A model generated the notes under the pieces. It ran no database searches and was not told the DNA's origin. It worked only from the letters and a program-made list of their open reading frames with translations. Positions 1 through 5,812 of a DNA stretch of 8,063 nucleotides are shown in pieces. The translations under genes and the position numbers were made by a program. Position 1 is the stretch's first letter; every line of letters starts with the position of its first letter. Source of the DNA: Nanobdellota archaeon (GTDB lineage Archaea; Nanobdellota; Nanobdellia; Pacearchaeales; GW2011-AR1); the NCBI GenBank assembly GCA_018901675.1, contig JAHIEH010000075.1:1-8063 (forward strand). The letters run 5' to 3'.

Positions 1-109
1 CATAATTGGGACCCTCTAAAAAAAGGCTTAAACCCACGTTTACAAGGGATATAATCAAAATTGTCAAGATTATACTTACTACAATTGTAAGAGCGGTCTT
101 ATTAACCAT
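1..109 (-). CDS. N-terminal fragment of a small membrane-anchored protein, cut by window edge
   Basis: The minus strand is open from an ATG at 107-109 through 36 codons to the window start. The first residues read MVNKTALTIVVSIILTILII, followed by SLVNVGLSLFLEGPNY. Residues about 6-32 form one strongly hydrophobic segment that fits a membrane anchor or uncleaved signal anchor. The segment after it (LSLFLEGPNY) resembles the 'G-S-L-F-x-x-P-x-Y' start of many uncharacterised DPANN membrane proteins; this is recalled, not searched. A TATA-like box lies about 26 nt upstream at 131-140, which supports this ATG and a near-leaderless transcript. The gene diverges from the helicase gene. Its function cannot be given, because most of the protein lies outside the window. 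Confidence 0.7.
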   Translation of the reverse strand, partial: MVNKTALTIVVSIILTILIISLVNVGLSLFLEGPNY

Positions 110-130
110 ATTATAATTATGTGTAAAAGA

Positions 131-140
131 TTTATAAATA
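131..140 (-). promoter_or_regulatory. TATA box of the minus-strand membrane-protein gene
   Basis: Read on the minus strand this is TATTTATAAA, a close match to the archaeal TATA consensus. Its centre is about 26 nt from the ATG at 109, the spacing expected for a transcript starting at or next to the start codon. The box is nearly symmetric, so it could also fire rightward toward the helicase, giving a leader of well over 100 nt; the leftward use is favoured. Confidence 0.6.
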
Positions 141-327
141 CTTAGTTTAATTAAACATTTCTGTTTTCCGAAGTTAATCATAATCATCAACTTATTTTCA
201 ATTTCCCCATAGCATAAGCTTAAAAGAGCACTTTTGTTTTTAATTTAGAAACATCAAGAAAACCTTGAGTGAATTTAGTGGTTTTCTGGATGATCAAAAA
301 TCTAAAATCAAAAAAAGATTTATTGAC

Positions 328-1725
328 ATGAAAAACTTTAAAGAACTGGGTTTAAGCAAGAATTTGCTTAGAACTCTTGAGGAAATTGGTTTTAATGAAC
401 CAACGGAAATTCAGGAAAAAGTGATTCCTCTAGCTTTAGCTGGGAAAGATGTGATAGCAGAAAGTGCAACTGGCTCGGGGAAAACGCTGGCTTTTGGGGC
501 TCCAATTATTGAAAAAATAAAAACCGGGGAAGGGCTGCAGGTATTAGTATTGACTCCGACAAGAGAGCTTGCAGAGCAGAATGCAAAATATTTTAAAATT
601 TTCTCAAAATACAGTTCTTTAAAAATTGTTACGGTTTATGGGGGAGTTTCGTTGATTCCCCAAATGGAAGATTTAAAAAAAGCAGATGTTGCTATAGGCA
701 CTCCAGGAAGAATTCTTGATCATATTTCAAGAAAGACAATTAATTTCTCAAAAATCAAAATCTTAGTATTAGATGAAGCAGATAGAATGCTGGATATGGG
801 ATTTATTGATGATGTAACAGATATAGTCCATCACTGCCCTAAAAACCGGCAAACTTTGCTGTTTTCTGCAACTATTTCGGAAGATATAGAGAGAATAGCA
901 AAAAGATATATGGTTAGCCCGATAAATGTTTCTGCAGAATCCTATGTTGACCCATCTAAATTAAAACAATTTTTTTATGATGTTCCAACAAAGGAGAAGT
1001 TTTCTCTTTTAGTGCATCTTCTTAAAAAAGAAAATTCAAAACTTGTGATGGTTTTCTGCAATACAAAGAGAACTGCAGATTTTACAGGAGACAATTTGAA
1101 GAGATCTGGCTTTGATGCACTAACTTTGCACGGAGACCTGAACCAAAACCAAAGAAAAAAAGTACTTGACCATTTTCACAATAGTGAGAAATTTATTTTA
1201 GTCTGCACTGATGTTGCTGCCAGAGGGTTGGACATAAAAAATGTTTCCCATGTTTATAATTATGATTCCCCTAAAACAAGCACAGAATATATTCACAGGA
1301 TTGGAAGAACCGCGAGAGCTGGAAAAGACGGGAAAGCTATAACCCTCTTATCTGAGAGGGATTATGACAATTTTAGACAAGTAAACAGGGATTCTTCCTT
1401 AAAGATTGAGCAAATTTCGCTGCCTGAATTTGAAAAAGTTTTTGTTAGAGCTACTGAATCAGGAATGAACAGAAGTTTTGGGAGAAGACCTGATAGAAAT
1501 TTTGGAGGCAGAGATTTTAGAAGCCATAGCAGAACCCAGGGAAATGCGGGCAATAGAAGATATGGGCAAAGGAATACAGAAAAAGATGGAGGAAGGGAGC
1601 ATGGAAGTTTTGGGAATAGACGACAGGAGGGGACAGGAGGGAGAAGAATTGGGGGCAGGAAAAACTCTCCAAGTTTTAGAGGAAGAAGTGGGAATTCCAG
1701 TTCTGGAAGGGGAAGGAGATTTTAA
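328..1725 (+). CDS. DEAD-box ATP-dependent RNA helicase with RGG-rich C-terminal tail
   Basis: A superfamily 2 RNA helicase that would unwind or remodel RNA, for example in ribosome assembly or mRNA turnover in the cytoplasm. Numbering from the ATG at 328 (465 residues), all core motifs are intact: Q motif near 4-29 (ending PTEIQ), motif I SATGSGKT 46-53, Ia PTRELAEQ 77-84, Ib TPGR 125-128, II DEAD 149-152, III SAT 180-182, V ARGLDI 298-303, VI HRIGRTARAG 323-332. Residues about 384-465 form a basic Gly/Arg/Ser/Asn tail with GGR, RGR and GRGRRF repeats, a likely RNA-binding extension. The frame is open upstream to 244, and a TTG at 265 would add 21 residues. The ATG at 328 is preferred because family members usually begin just before the Q motif; neither start has a Shine-Dalgarno sequence, and only a weak A/T box lies near 237-247. 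The gene probably forms a unit with the downstream GTPase gene. Function is secure; the start is not. Confidence 0.95.
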   Translation: MKNFKELGLSKNLLRTLEEIGFNEPTEIQEKVIPLALAGKDVIAESATGSGKTLAFGAPIIEKIKTGEGLQVLVLTPTRELAEQNAKYFKIFSKYSSLKIVTVYGGVSLIPQMEDLKKADVAIGTPGRILDHISRKTINFSKIKILVLDEADRMLDMGFIDDVTDIVHHCPKNRQTLLFSATISEDIERIAKRYMVSPINVSAESYVDPSKLKQFFYDVPTKEKFSLLVHLLKKENSKLVMVFCNTKRTADFTGDNLKRSGFDALTLHGDLNQNQRKKVLDHFHNSEKFILVCTDVAARGLDIKNVSHVYNYDSPKTSTEYIHRIGRTARAGKDGKAITLLSERDYDNFRQVNRDSSLKIEQISLPEFEKVFVRATESGMNRSFGRRPDRNFGGRDFRSHSRTQGNAGNRRYGQRNTEKDGGREHGSFGNRRQEGTGGRRIGGRKNSPSFRGRSGNSSSGRGRRF

Positions 1726-1747
1726 ACTAAAAGTTATTTAAAAGAAC

Positions 1748-2578
1748 ATGAGAGTAAGATATTCTTTTTCATGCAGGAGGACCGGGATTATTGACTCCAA
1801 CAACCAGCACAGAATAGAATTTCCAGAGATAGCAAAGCAGGTAATGATACAATCAGATATAATTCTTGAGATTTTAGATTCAAGGTTCTGGCAGGAAACA
1901 AGAAATCTTGAGATTGAGAAAAAAATTTTAGACGGGGGGAAAAAACTTATCTTTGTTTTGAATAAATCCGACTTAGTTGATTCTGGAAAACTTACAAAGG
2001 AATTAAGAGAAAAAAGAATTTATCCATTTATCCTTGTTTCATGCAAAGACAGAAAAGGCGCCAGGGAATTAAGAGCAAAAATAAAGATTGAAGCAAGCAA
2101 GATGGAGAAAGGGCGAATAGAAGTAGGGATAATTGGCTATCCTAATACCGGCAAATCTTCAATAATAAATATTTTAGTTGGAAAAAAATCAACAAGAGTC
2201 GCCCCGGAGTCGGGATTTACAAAAGGAATACAAAAATTAAAATTAAGCGATAATATCTATCTAATTGACACTCCAGGAGTTATCCCTTCATATGAAAATT
2301 CAAATTTAAGCAGTAAGGATTTGGTAAAACATGCACAGATTAATGTAAGAACTTGGGATAAAATAAAGGATCCAGAGGGGGTGTTATACAGCTTGATTAA
2401 GCAATATCCAGGGATATTTGAAAAATTCTACAATATTAATGCTGAGGGTAATCCTGAAGTTCTAATCGAGGAATTCGGAAGGAAAAAGCATATTCTTAAG
2501 AGAGGAAATCTTGTGGATACAGACAGGGTTGCAAGAATGGTTTTAAGAGATTTTCAAGATGGGAAGATTAGAGTGTAA
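1748..2578 (+). CDS. Circularly permuted GTPase of the RbgA/YlqF (MMR1-HSR1) family
   Basis: A 276-residue GTPase whose motif order is permuted: G4 NKSD (72-75) and G5-like VSCK (97-100) come before G1 GYPNTGKSS (130-138), a G2 Thr near 158 and G3 DTPG (174-177). That order is diagnostic of the YlqF/RbgA, Nog2/Nug1 and YjeQ class, whose characterised members act in ribosome assembly. A DSR element at 44-46 matches the family's DARxP position. The C-terminal region (about 190-276) ends in DTDRVARMVLRDFQDGKIRV, like the RbgA C-terminal helical domain (D-x-x-R-x-A...L-R-D-F-x-x-G-K). The N-terminus, with YSFSCRRTG, is short and basic and could touch RNA. The start is the only ATG before the conserved region. 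It lies 22 nt after the helicase stop codon, so co-transcription is likely. The likely role is large-subunit maturation, inferred from family. Confidence 0.92.
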   Translation: MRVRYSFSCRRTGIIDSNNQHRIEFPEIAKQVMIQSDIILEILDSRFWQETRNLEIEKKILDGGKKLIFVLNKSDLVDSGKLTKELREKRIYPFILVSCKDRKGARELRAKIKIEASKMEKGRIEVGIIGYPNTGKSSIINILVGKKSTRVAPESGFTKGIQKLKLSDNIYLIDTPGVIPSYENSNLSSKDLVKHAQINVRTWDKIKDPEGVLYSLIKQYPGIFEKFYNINAEGNPEVLIEEFGRKKHILKRGNLVDTDRVARMVLRDFQDGKIRV

Positions 2579-2651
2579 GGCAGTAGCAGGATATTAAACC
2601 ACAGGTTAATGTTCTCCGAGGGATATTGATAAATAACTTAATACAATAAGA

Positions 2652-2661
2652 TTAATAAATA
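2652..2661 (+). promoter_or_regulatory. Probable TATA box of the P-loop kinase-like gene
   Basis: TTAATAAATA is centred about 25 nt before the ATG at 2681 in an A/T-rich intergenic stretch. The spacing fits a leaderless transcript and suggests this gene has its own promoter, although the surrounding AT richness weakens the call. Confidence 0.4.
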
Positions 2662-2680
2662 AATATTTTATTATCTATTC

Positions 2681-3211
2681 ATGAAATACTCAAATAAAAA
2701 AGGGATTCTAAAAAAGATTCATGTTTTAGGAATTTCCGGGAGCGGAAAATCTTATTTAGCAAAAAAATTATCGGGTTTGTTAAAAATTCCCTGTTTTGAT
2801 TTAGATGATATTTTCTGGTTAAAGAAGTATACAAAAAAAAGAACAATTAAGAGCATGAAAAAAGAACTGAAAAAACTAACCTCCAAAGAAAAATGGATTG
2901 TTGAAGGAGTTTATAGCTCATGGGTAAATGATTCAATAAAGAAGTCCGACATGATAATATTGCTCGAATCTTCTCCAAATATATTGTCATGGAGGATTTT
3001 TAAGAGATATATTTTAAGGGGAAAATCTAGAGAGTCCTTTAGGGAGATGTGTGATTTGATAAAATTTGCTCGTAGTTACAGAAAAAAAGAAGGTTACTAT
3101 CATAAATATAAATCTTTATTAAATAAATATAAAGTTTCTTATGTTTTCTTAAATGGAAAGAAGGATATCCAATTGTTTCTAAAAGAGATAGTTGGGGGGA
3201 TTAAAGTGTAA
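2681..3211 (+). CDS. Small P-loop ATPase, FlaR / adenylate-kinase-like ('topology modulation' family)
   Basis: A 176-residue nucleotide-binding protein. A Walker A motif GISGSGKS sits at 17-24 after a short beta strand. It is followed by an acidic patch FDLDDIFW (39-46), a WIVEGVY strand (72-78) and a hydrophobic strand with S/D before it (SDMIILLES, 89-97). It continues with an arginine-containing helix-rich stretch (WRIFKRYILRGKSRESF) that would act as a lid. This order matches the small AAA_17/adenylate-kinase-like ATPases often named FlaR or 'DNA topology modulation protein'; that name is historical and not proof of function. The substrate cannot be read from sequence; a small-molecule or nucleotide kinase is the natural guess. 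The gene ends 18 nt from the stop of the convergent antitoxin gene, leaving almost no room for a terminator. Confidence 0.75.
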   Translation: MKYSNKKGILKKIHVLGISGSGKSYLAKKLSGLLKIPCFDLDDIFWLKKYTKKRTIKSMKKELKKLTSKEKWIVEGVYSSWVNDSIKKSDMIILLESSPNILSWRIFKRYILRGKSRESFREMCDLIKFARSYRKKEGYYHKYKSLLNKYKVSYVFLNGKKDIQLFLKEIVGGIKV

Positions 3212-3229
3212 CTTTGCAAAAATTGGTGG

Positions 3230-3811
3230 TTAACATAATTTTGTGACTCGTTCTCTGATTTTCATGGGATATCTTTTTAAATAATTTAGCAATTTTCTTT
3301 TGTTAATTTTCTTTTTTATCTTTTTCAAGGCATCTTCATCAATTTTTTGATTAAAAACAACCATATCGATGAAAGTTTTCTCTAAATCTGAATAAGGGAG
3401 ATAAAAATTACCTTCTTCCATGTACTCTAATCCAAAAAAATACTTTTTATTGATATTTCTTAACAAAATATTTCTGCCCATTACACTTCTTACGCCCCTT
3501 CTAACTTTTTTTGCAGTAATAATAACCGGAATCGTTTCCTGTTCCCAAATTCTATGATGGCTCAAGGCGCTTTGCAAACCAAGATAAGCCGGCTTAAAAG
3601 AGAAAACTGCCAAAGATATCTCATCATGCTTAGTATAAATGCCCTTTCCTATTTTTTTTATTTTTCCTTTTTTTAGCAGATTATGAACTAATAATTTAGC
3701 ATAATTACTATTTTTTGTTTTGCCAATTATCCTTTCCAAGGACTTAAAATCTACGGCAGGACTTTTCTCAAATAATGCCCTTATTTTTTCTAGATATATT
3801 TGTTTTCCCAT
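3230..3811 (-). CDS. AbiEi-like antitoxin of a type IV toxin-antitoxin module
   Basis: A 193-residue protein downstream of, and overlapping, a nucleotidyltransferase toxin gene. Residues about 1-63 look like a winged helix-turn-helix: a helix-rich start, then a basic turn KKGKIKKIGKGIYTK typical of the wing. The middle, with YLGLQSALSHHRIWEQETI (76-94) then VIITAKKVRRG, matches the AbiEi core (x-s-A-L-x-x-h-x-l...p-x-x-i-x-v-x-t). PYSDLEKTFIDMVVF (139-153) matches the family's 'P-E-K-A-l-l-D' element. In known AbiE systems this partner neutralises the toxin without forming a stable complex and represses the operon by binding inverted repeats near its promoter. Residues about 157-185 are lysine-rich. 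The ATG at 3809-3811 overlaps the toxin's last codons by 22 nt, implying translational coupling. It is identified by motif and context. Confidence 0.82.
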   Translation of the reverse strand: MGKQIYLEKIRALFEKSPAVDFKSLERIIGKTKNSNYAKLLVHNLLKKGKIKKIGKGIYTKHDEISLAVFSFKPAYLGLQSALSHHRIWEQETIPVIITAKKVRRGVRSVMGRNILLRNINKKYFFGLEYMEEGNFYLPYSDLEKTFIDMVVFNQKIDEDALKKIKKKINKRKLLNYLKRYPMKIRERVTKLC

Positions 3812-4443
3812 TTTCGTTTTATATACTCAACCATTTCATCTGCAGAAGGGACTATACCTTCAAGCAAGATAACTTTCAAATCTTCTTCATCAAGAGGTTT
3901 CTTATAATCCTTAATTAAATTTCCAATCTCTTTTACTTCTTTAGGATTATCAATAATTTTCAGCAAAAAGAAAACATCCCACAAATCCCTAACTTTAAAC
4001 CTCTTCAAATATGTCTTTGACTTTTCAACCAAAAACGATTCAGGAGTCAAGCTATAGACCGAGATGATATTCCCGTCAGACATTTCATAATCGCAGATTA
4101 TTCCGGAAATTCTTTGAAAAGTCGCTTCTAAACTCACTGAGAGCCCATTTATTTCTAATTCAGAATAGAGACTCTTTTCTGAAATTTTTTTCTTTTTAAT
4201 CTCAAAGCCGGCTTTTTTTAGATTTTCAAATAAAACTTCTATCTTTTTCTTATCATTAGGCAGATAAAAATCCAAATCTTCTGAAAATCTCTTTCCATTA
4301 TAACATCTCCAAATAGCGGTTCCTCCATGCAAGACTGCTTTATCAAAAACAGAATAAACTTCTTTTACGATCAAGTCTTGAGCATAAGCTATCTTCCTAT
4401 GAACTTCTCGTTTCAATTTTGTTTGCAGCGGTATTTTTAGCAT
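3790..4443 (-). CDS. AbiEii/AbiGii-family nucleotidyltransferase toxin
   Basis: A 217-residue member of the DNA polymerase beta-like nucleotidyltransferase superfamily. The signature LHGGTAIWR (38-46) followed by RFSEDLDFY (52-60) gives the G-G-T helix turn and the S-x-D-x-D metal-binding pair (D56, D58). VSLEATFQR (103-111) supplies the likely third acidic position. LVEKSKTYLKR then RDLWDVFFL (152-160) match the AbiEii K...R-D-l-x-D element. Characterised relatives transfer nucleotides onto targets such as tRNA acceptor ends and stop growth; the specific target here is unknown. All catalytic positions seem intact, so it should be active. The N-terminus (LKIPLQTKLKREVHRKIAYA) resembles archaeal members. 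A strong TATA box lies about 24 nt before the ATG, so the mRNA is probably leaderless. Toxin first, antitoxin second is the reverse of the original AbiE operon. Confidence 0.88.
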   Translation of the reverse strand: MLKIPLQTKLKREVHRKIAYAQDLIVKEVYSVFDKAVLHGGTAIWRCYNGKRFSEDLDFYLPNDKKKIEVLFENLKKAGFEIKKKKISEKSLYSELEINGLSVSLEATFQRISGIICDYEMSDGNIISVYSLTPESFLVEKSKTYLKRFKVRDLWDVFFLLKIIDNPKEVKEIGNLIKDYKKPLDEEDLKVILLEGIVPSADEMVEYIKRKWENKYI

Positions 4444-4460
4444 ATTATCTACAAAGGTTA

Positions 4461-4474
4461 TATATTTATATATC
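4461..4474 (-). promoter_or_regulatory. TATA box of the AbiE-type operon
   Basis: On the minus strand the sequence runs CGAAAGATATATAAATATA. The CGAAAG resembles a BRE-type purine-rich element directly upstream of a consensus TATA box. The box is centred about 24 nt before the toxin ATG at 4443, predicting a leaderless or nearly leaderless toxin-antitoxin mRNA. It is one of the clearest promoters in the window. Confidence 0.65.
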
Positions 4475-4524
4475 TTTCGTTTATGATATGAATACTCTTA
4501 ATTAAACGCCCCCACGAGATGATT

Positions 4525-4540
4525 AACCTTAGTTAAGGTT
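4525..4540. repeat. Perfect short palindrome, 7-nt arms with 2-nt spacer
   Basis: AACCTTA, then GT, then TAAGGTT form a perfect inverted repeat. It lies between the nuclease stop at 4563 and the toxin-antitoxin TATA box at 4461-4474, about 50 nt upstream of the latter on the minus strand. It could be a weak hairpin terminator of the nuclease gene or an operator for the antitoxin, since AbiEi proteins bind inverted repeats near their own promoter. It has no T-run immediately after it on the minus strand, and a 2-nt loop is tight for RNA, so a protein-binding site is slightly favoured. Confidence 0.4.
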
Positions 4541-4562
4541 CTCCCGCTAAAAATTGATATTG

Positions 4563-5705
4563 TCAAAGATGAGAAAACTTTTCTTTAACATTAGTTTTGT
4601 TATCCAATGTTAACAAAAACCCTGTCTGTTCAGTTAGCTGTTTTTCTTTCAATTGATTATTTTTTGGGATTAATTTTATTAAAATCGCGGGAGCATTATC
4701 AAAGTAGGGTTTATATTGTTCAATTTCTTCTCCAAAACAATCAACCGTACCATCTTTATTTTTTTGTTGAAAGGTGCTTATCTTTTCATCAAATCTTTTT
4801 TTATACTCTTTGCCTCTTGCTTCTTTATATGCCCAACCACCTAAAACTTCTATCCAAAACTTACCCACCTTAAAATCCCCTTTAAATTTTCTCATTTTAG
4901 AAATTAAAGGTTCATATTCATACTCTATACCATTTTTATATAACCAATTGGCAACTTGCATTTCAGGTATAGACAGAACTCTGTGACCATCCTCACACAA
5001 ATATTTATAATATTTGTCTTTTATTTTTTTATAGTCTATTTCAGCAGAATTTACTGCATTTCCCCAAGTTCCAAATTCCTTTAATGCTCCTTTGAATAAT
5101 TTCCCATAATTATCGCTCATAAATTTGGCAGATAAATTTATTTTAGAATTATTAAGCTCTTTAATATTATTTATAACTCTCTCCTTAGTCCAGAAACCCT
5201 TAGGTTTTTTATCTTTTATTGTCTTTTTAAGAGGTATACCTTTTTTAATAAATAGATTTCTGATTGTAGCTGAAGTTACGCCCAGGATTTTGCCAATTTG
5301 TGTTGTAGTTAATCCTTTTTCATAGAGCCATTCTCTTAATTGTTCGCGGGTTGGTTCTATATAATCTTTTGGTCTTATCATTTCATTATGAGATTTTGTT
5401 CTTATCTTATATTTATCAAATAATCTCTTCATATTTCCCAAAGAGGTATCATATTTTTCTGCAATTTTATTTATAGAAAGATGTTGGGGGTAATGCTGTT
5501 CTATTAATTCTTCTTTAGATGGTTCCTTCCCAAACAAGGGATTTTGATTTTCCTTAGAGGTTCTTCTCTTGATTTTGCAAAATTCTAAGGCTCTAAAAAT
5601 CGTTGTCTCTCCACAGCCTAATTCTTTAGCAATACTAATTGCAGACCTGCGTTTTGCTTCATACTCTTTAATCAAGAATCCTTTTGAGATATATTTATAG
5701 TTCAT
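4563..5705 (-). CDS. Multi-HTH protein with homing-endonuclease-associated repeat and Vsr/PD-(D/E)XK-like nuclease domain
   Basis: A 380-residue protein with a modular layout. Three similar helix-turn-helix units lie at about 10-48 (SISIAKELGCGETTIFRAL), 64-105 (LSINKIAEKYDTSLGNMKRL) and 120-158 (LTTTQIGKILGVTSATIRNL), each ending in a basic K-x-K/R turn. Residues about 172-227 match the homing-endonuclease-associated repeat (W-T-K-E-x-v-I-x-x-I-x-x-L ... A-x-x-x-F-G-T-W-x-x-A-v-x-x-A). The C-terminal half then gives S245-x-x-E248, WLYKNGIEYEYE, GDF (276-278) and FWIEVLGG (283-290), followed by K/Y/R-rich helices, a pattern expected of Vsr/EDxHD-type or PD-(D/E)XK nucleases with D277 and E286 as metal ligands. 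Residues 340-346 (AILIKLI) look like the last core strand. The likely role is a site-specific DNA endonuclease of a free-standing mobile gene; a defence nuclease is an alternative. Its own TATA box supports the ATG. Confidence 0.72.
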   Translation of the reverse strand: MNYKYISKGFLIKEYEAKRRSAISIAKELGCGETTIFRALEFCKIKRRTSKENQNPLFGKEPSKEELIEQHYPQHLSINKIAEKYDTSLGNMKRLFDKYKIRTKSHNEMIRPKDYIEPTREQLREWLYEKGLTTTQIGKILGVTSATIRNLFIKKGIPLKKTIKDKKPKGFWTKERVINNIKELNNSKINLSAKFMSDNYGKLFKGALKEFGTWGNAVNSAEIDYKKIKDKYYKYLCEDGHRVLSIPEMQVANWLYKNGIEYEYEPLISKMRKFKGDFKVGKFWIEVLGGWAYKEARGKEYKKRFDEKISTFQQKNKDGTVDCFGEEIEQYKPYFDNAPAILIKLIPKNNQLKEKQLTEQTGFLLTLDNKTNVKEKFSHL

Positions 5706-5726
5706 AAATCGATTAACTATTAAGCC

Positions 5727-5738
5727 TATTTAAAAATA
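5727..5738 (-). promoter_or_regulatory. TATA box of the multi-HTH nuclease gene
   Basis: The minus strand reads TATTTTTAAATA, centred about 27 nt from the ATG at 5705. This supports that start codon and independent, probably leaderless transcription of the nuclease gene. Confidence 0.5.
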
Positions 5739-5780
5739 ACCTCCCTTAACCTTTTCATGACCCCCATCCTTGCTTTAATT

Positions 5781-5790
5781 AAATATTTAA
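5781..5790 (+). promoter_or_regulatory. Probable TATA box of lysS
   Basis: AAATATTTAA is centred about 27 nt before the ATG at 5813. A second A/T run (5798-5811) is too close to the start to serve a leaderless transcript. The call depends mainly on spacing. Confidence 0.45.
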
Positions 5791-5812
5791 ATCAAAAATA
5801 TATGTATATATC

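Noticed and set aside
1478..1741. 87-codon plus-strand open frame overlapping the helicase tail
   Set aside because: It is the alternate-frame reading of purine-rich Gly/Arg codons, giving a Glu/Gly-rich peptide with no fold signature, and the helicase frame is clearly the coding one.
2605..2636. Imperfect direct repeat of the stretch near 4532-4557 (GTTAAxGTTCTCC ... ATTGATA), possible island boundaries
   Set aside because: Only 12 of 13 positions plus a short second block match; in 8 kb of AT-rich DNA such pairs are expected by chance, and the enclosed segment does not match the strand-defined island.
4505..4562. Possible tRNA remnant or structured RNA in the G/C-richer gap
   Set aside because: There is no T-arm, anticodon arm or matching acceptor stem; only the short palindrome is supported.
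4607..4873. 88-codon plus-strand open frame opposite the multi-HTH nuclease
   Set aside because: Antisense shadow: low-complexity Leu/Phe/Tyr peptide lying entirely within a gene with recognisable domains.
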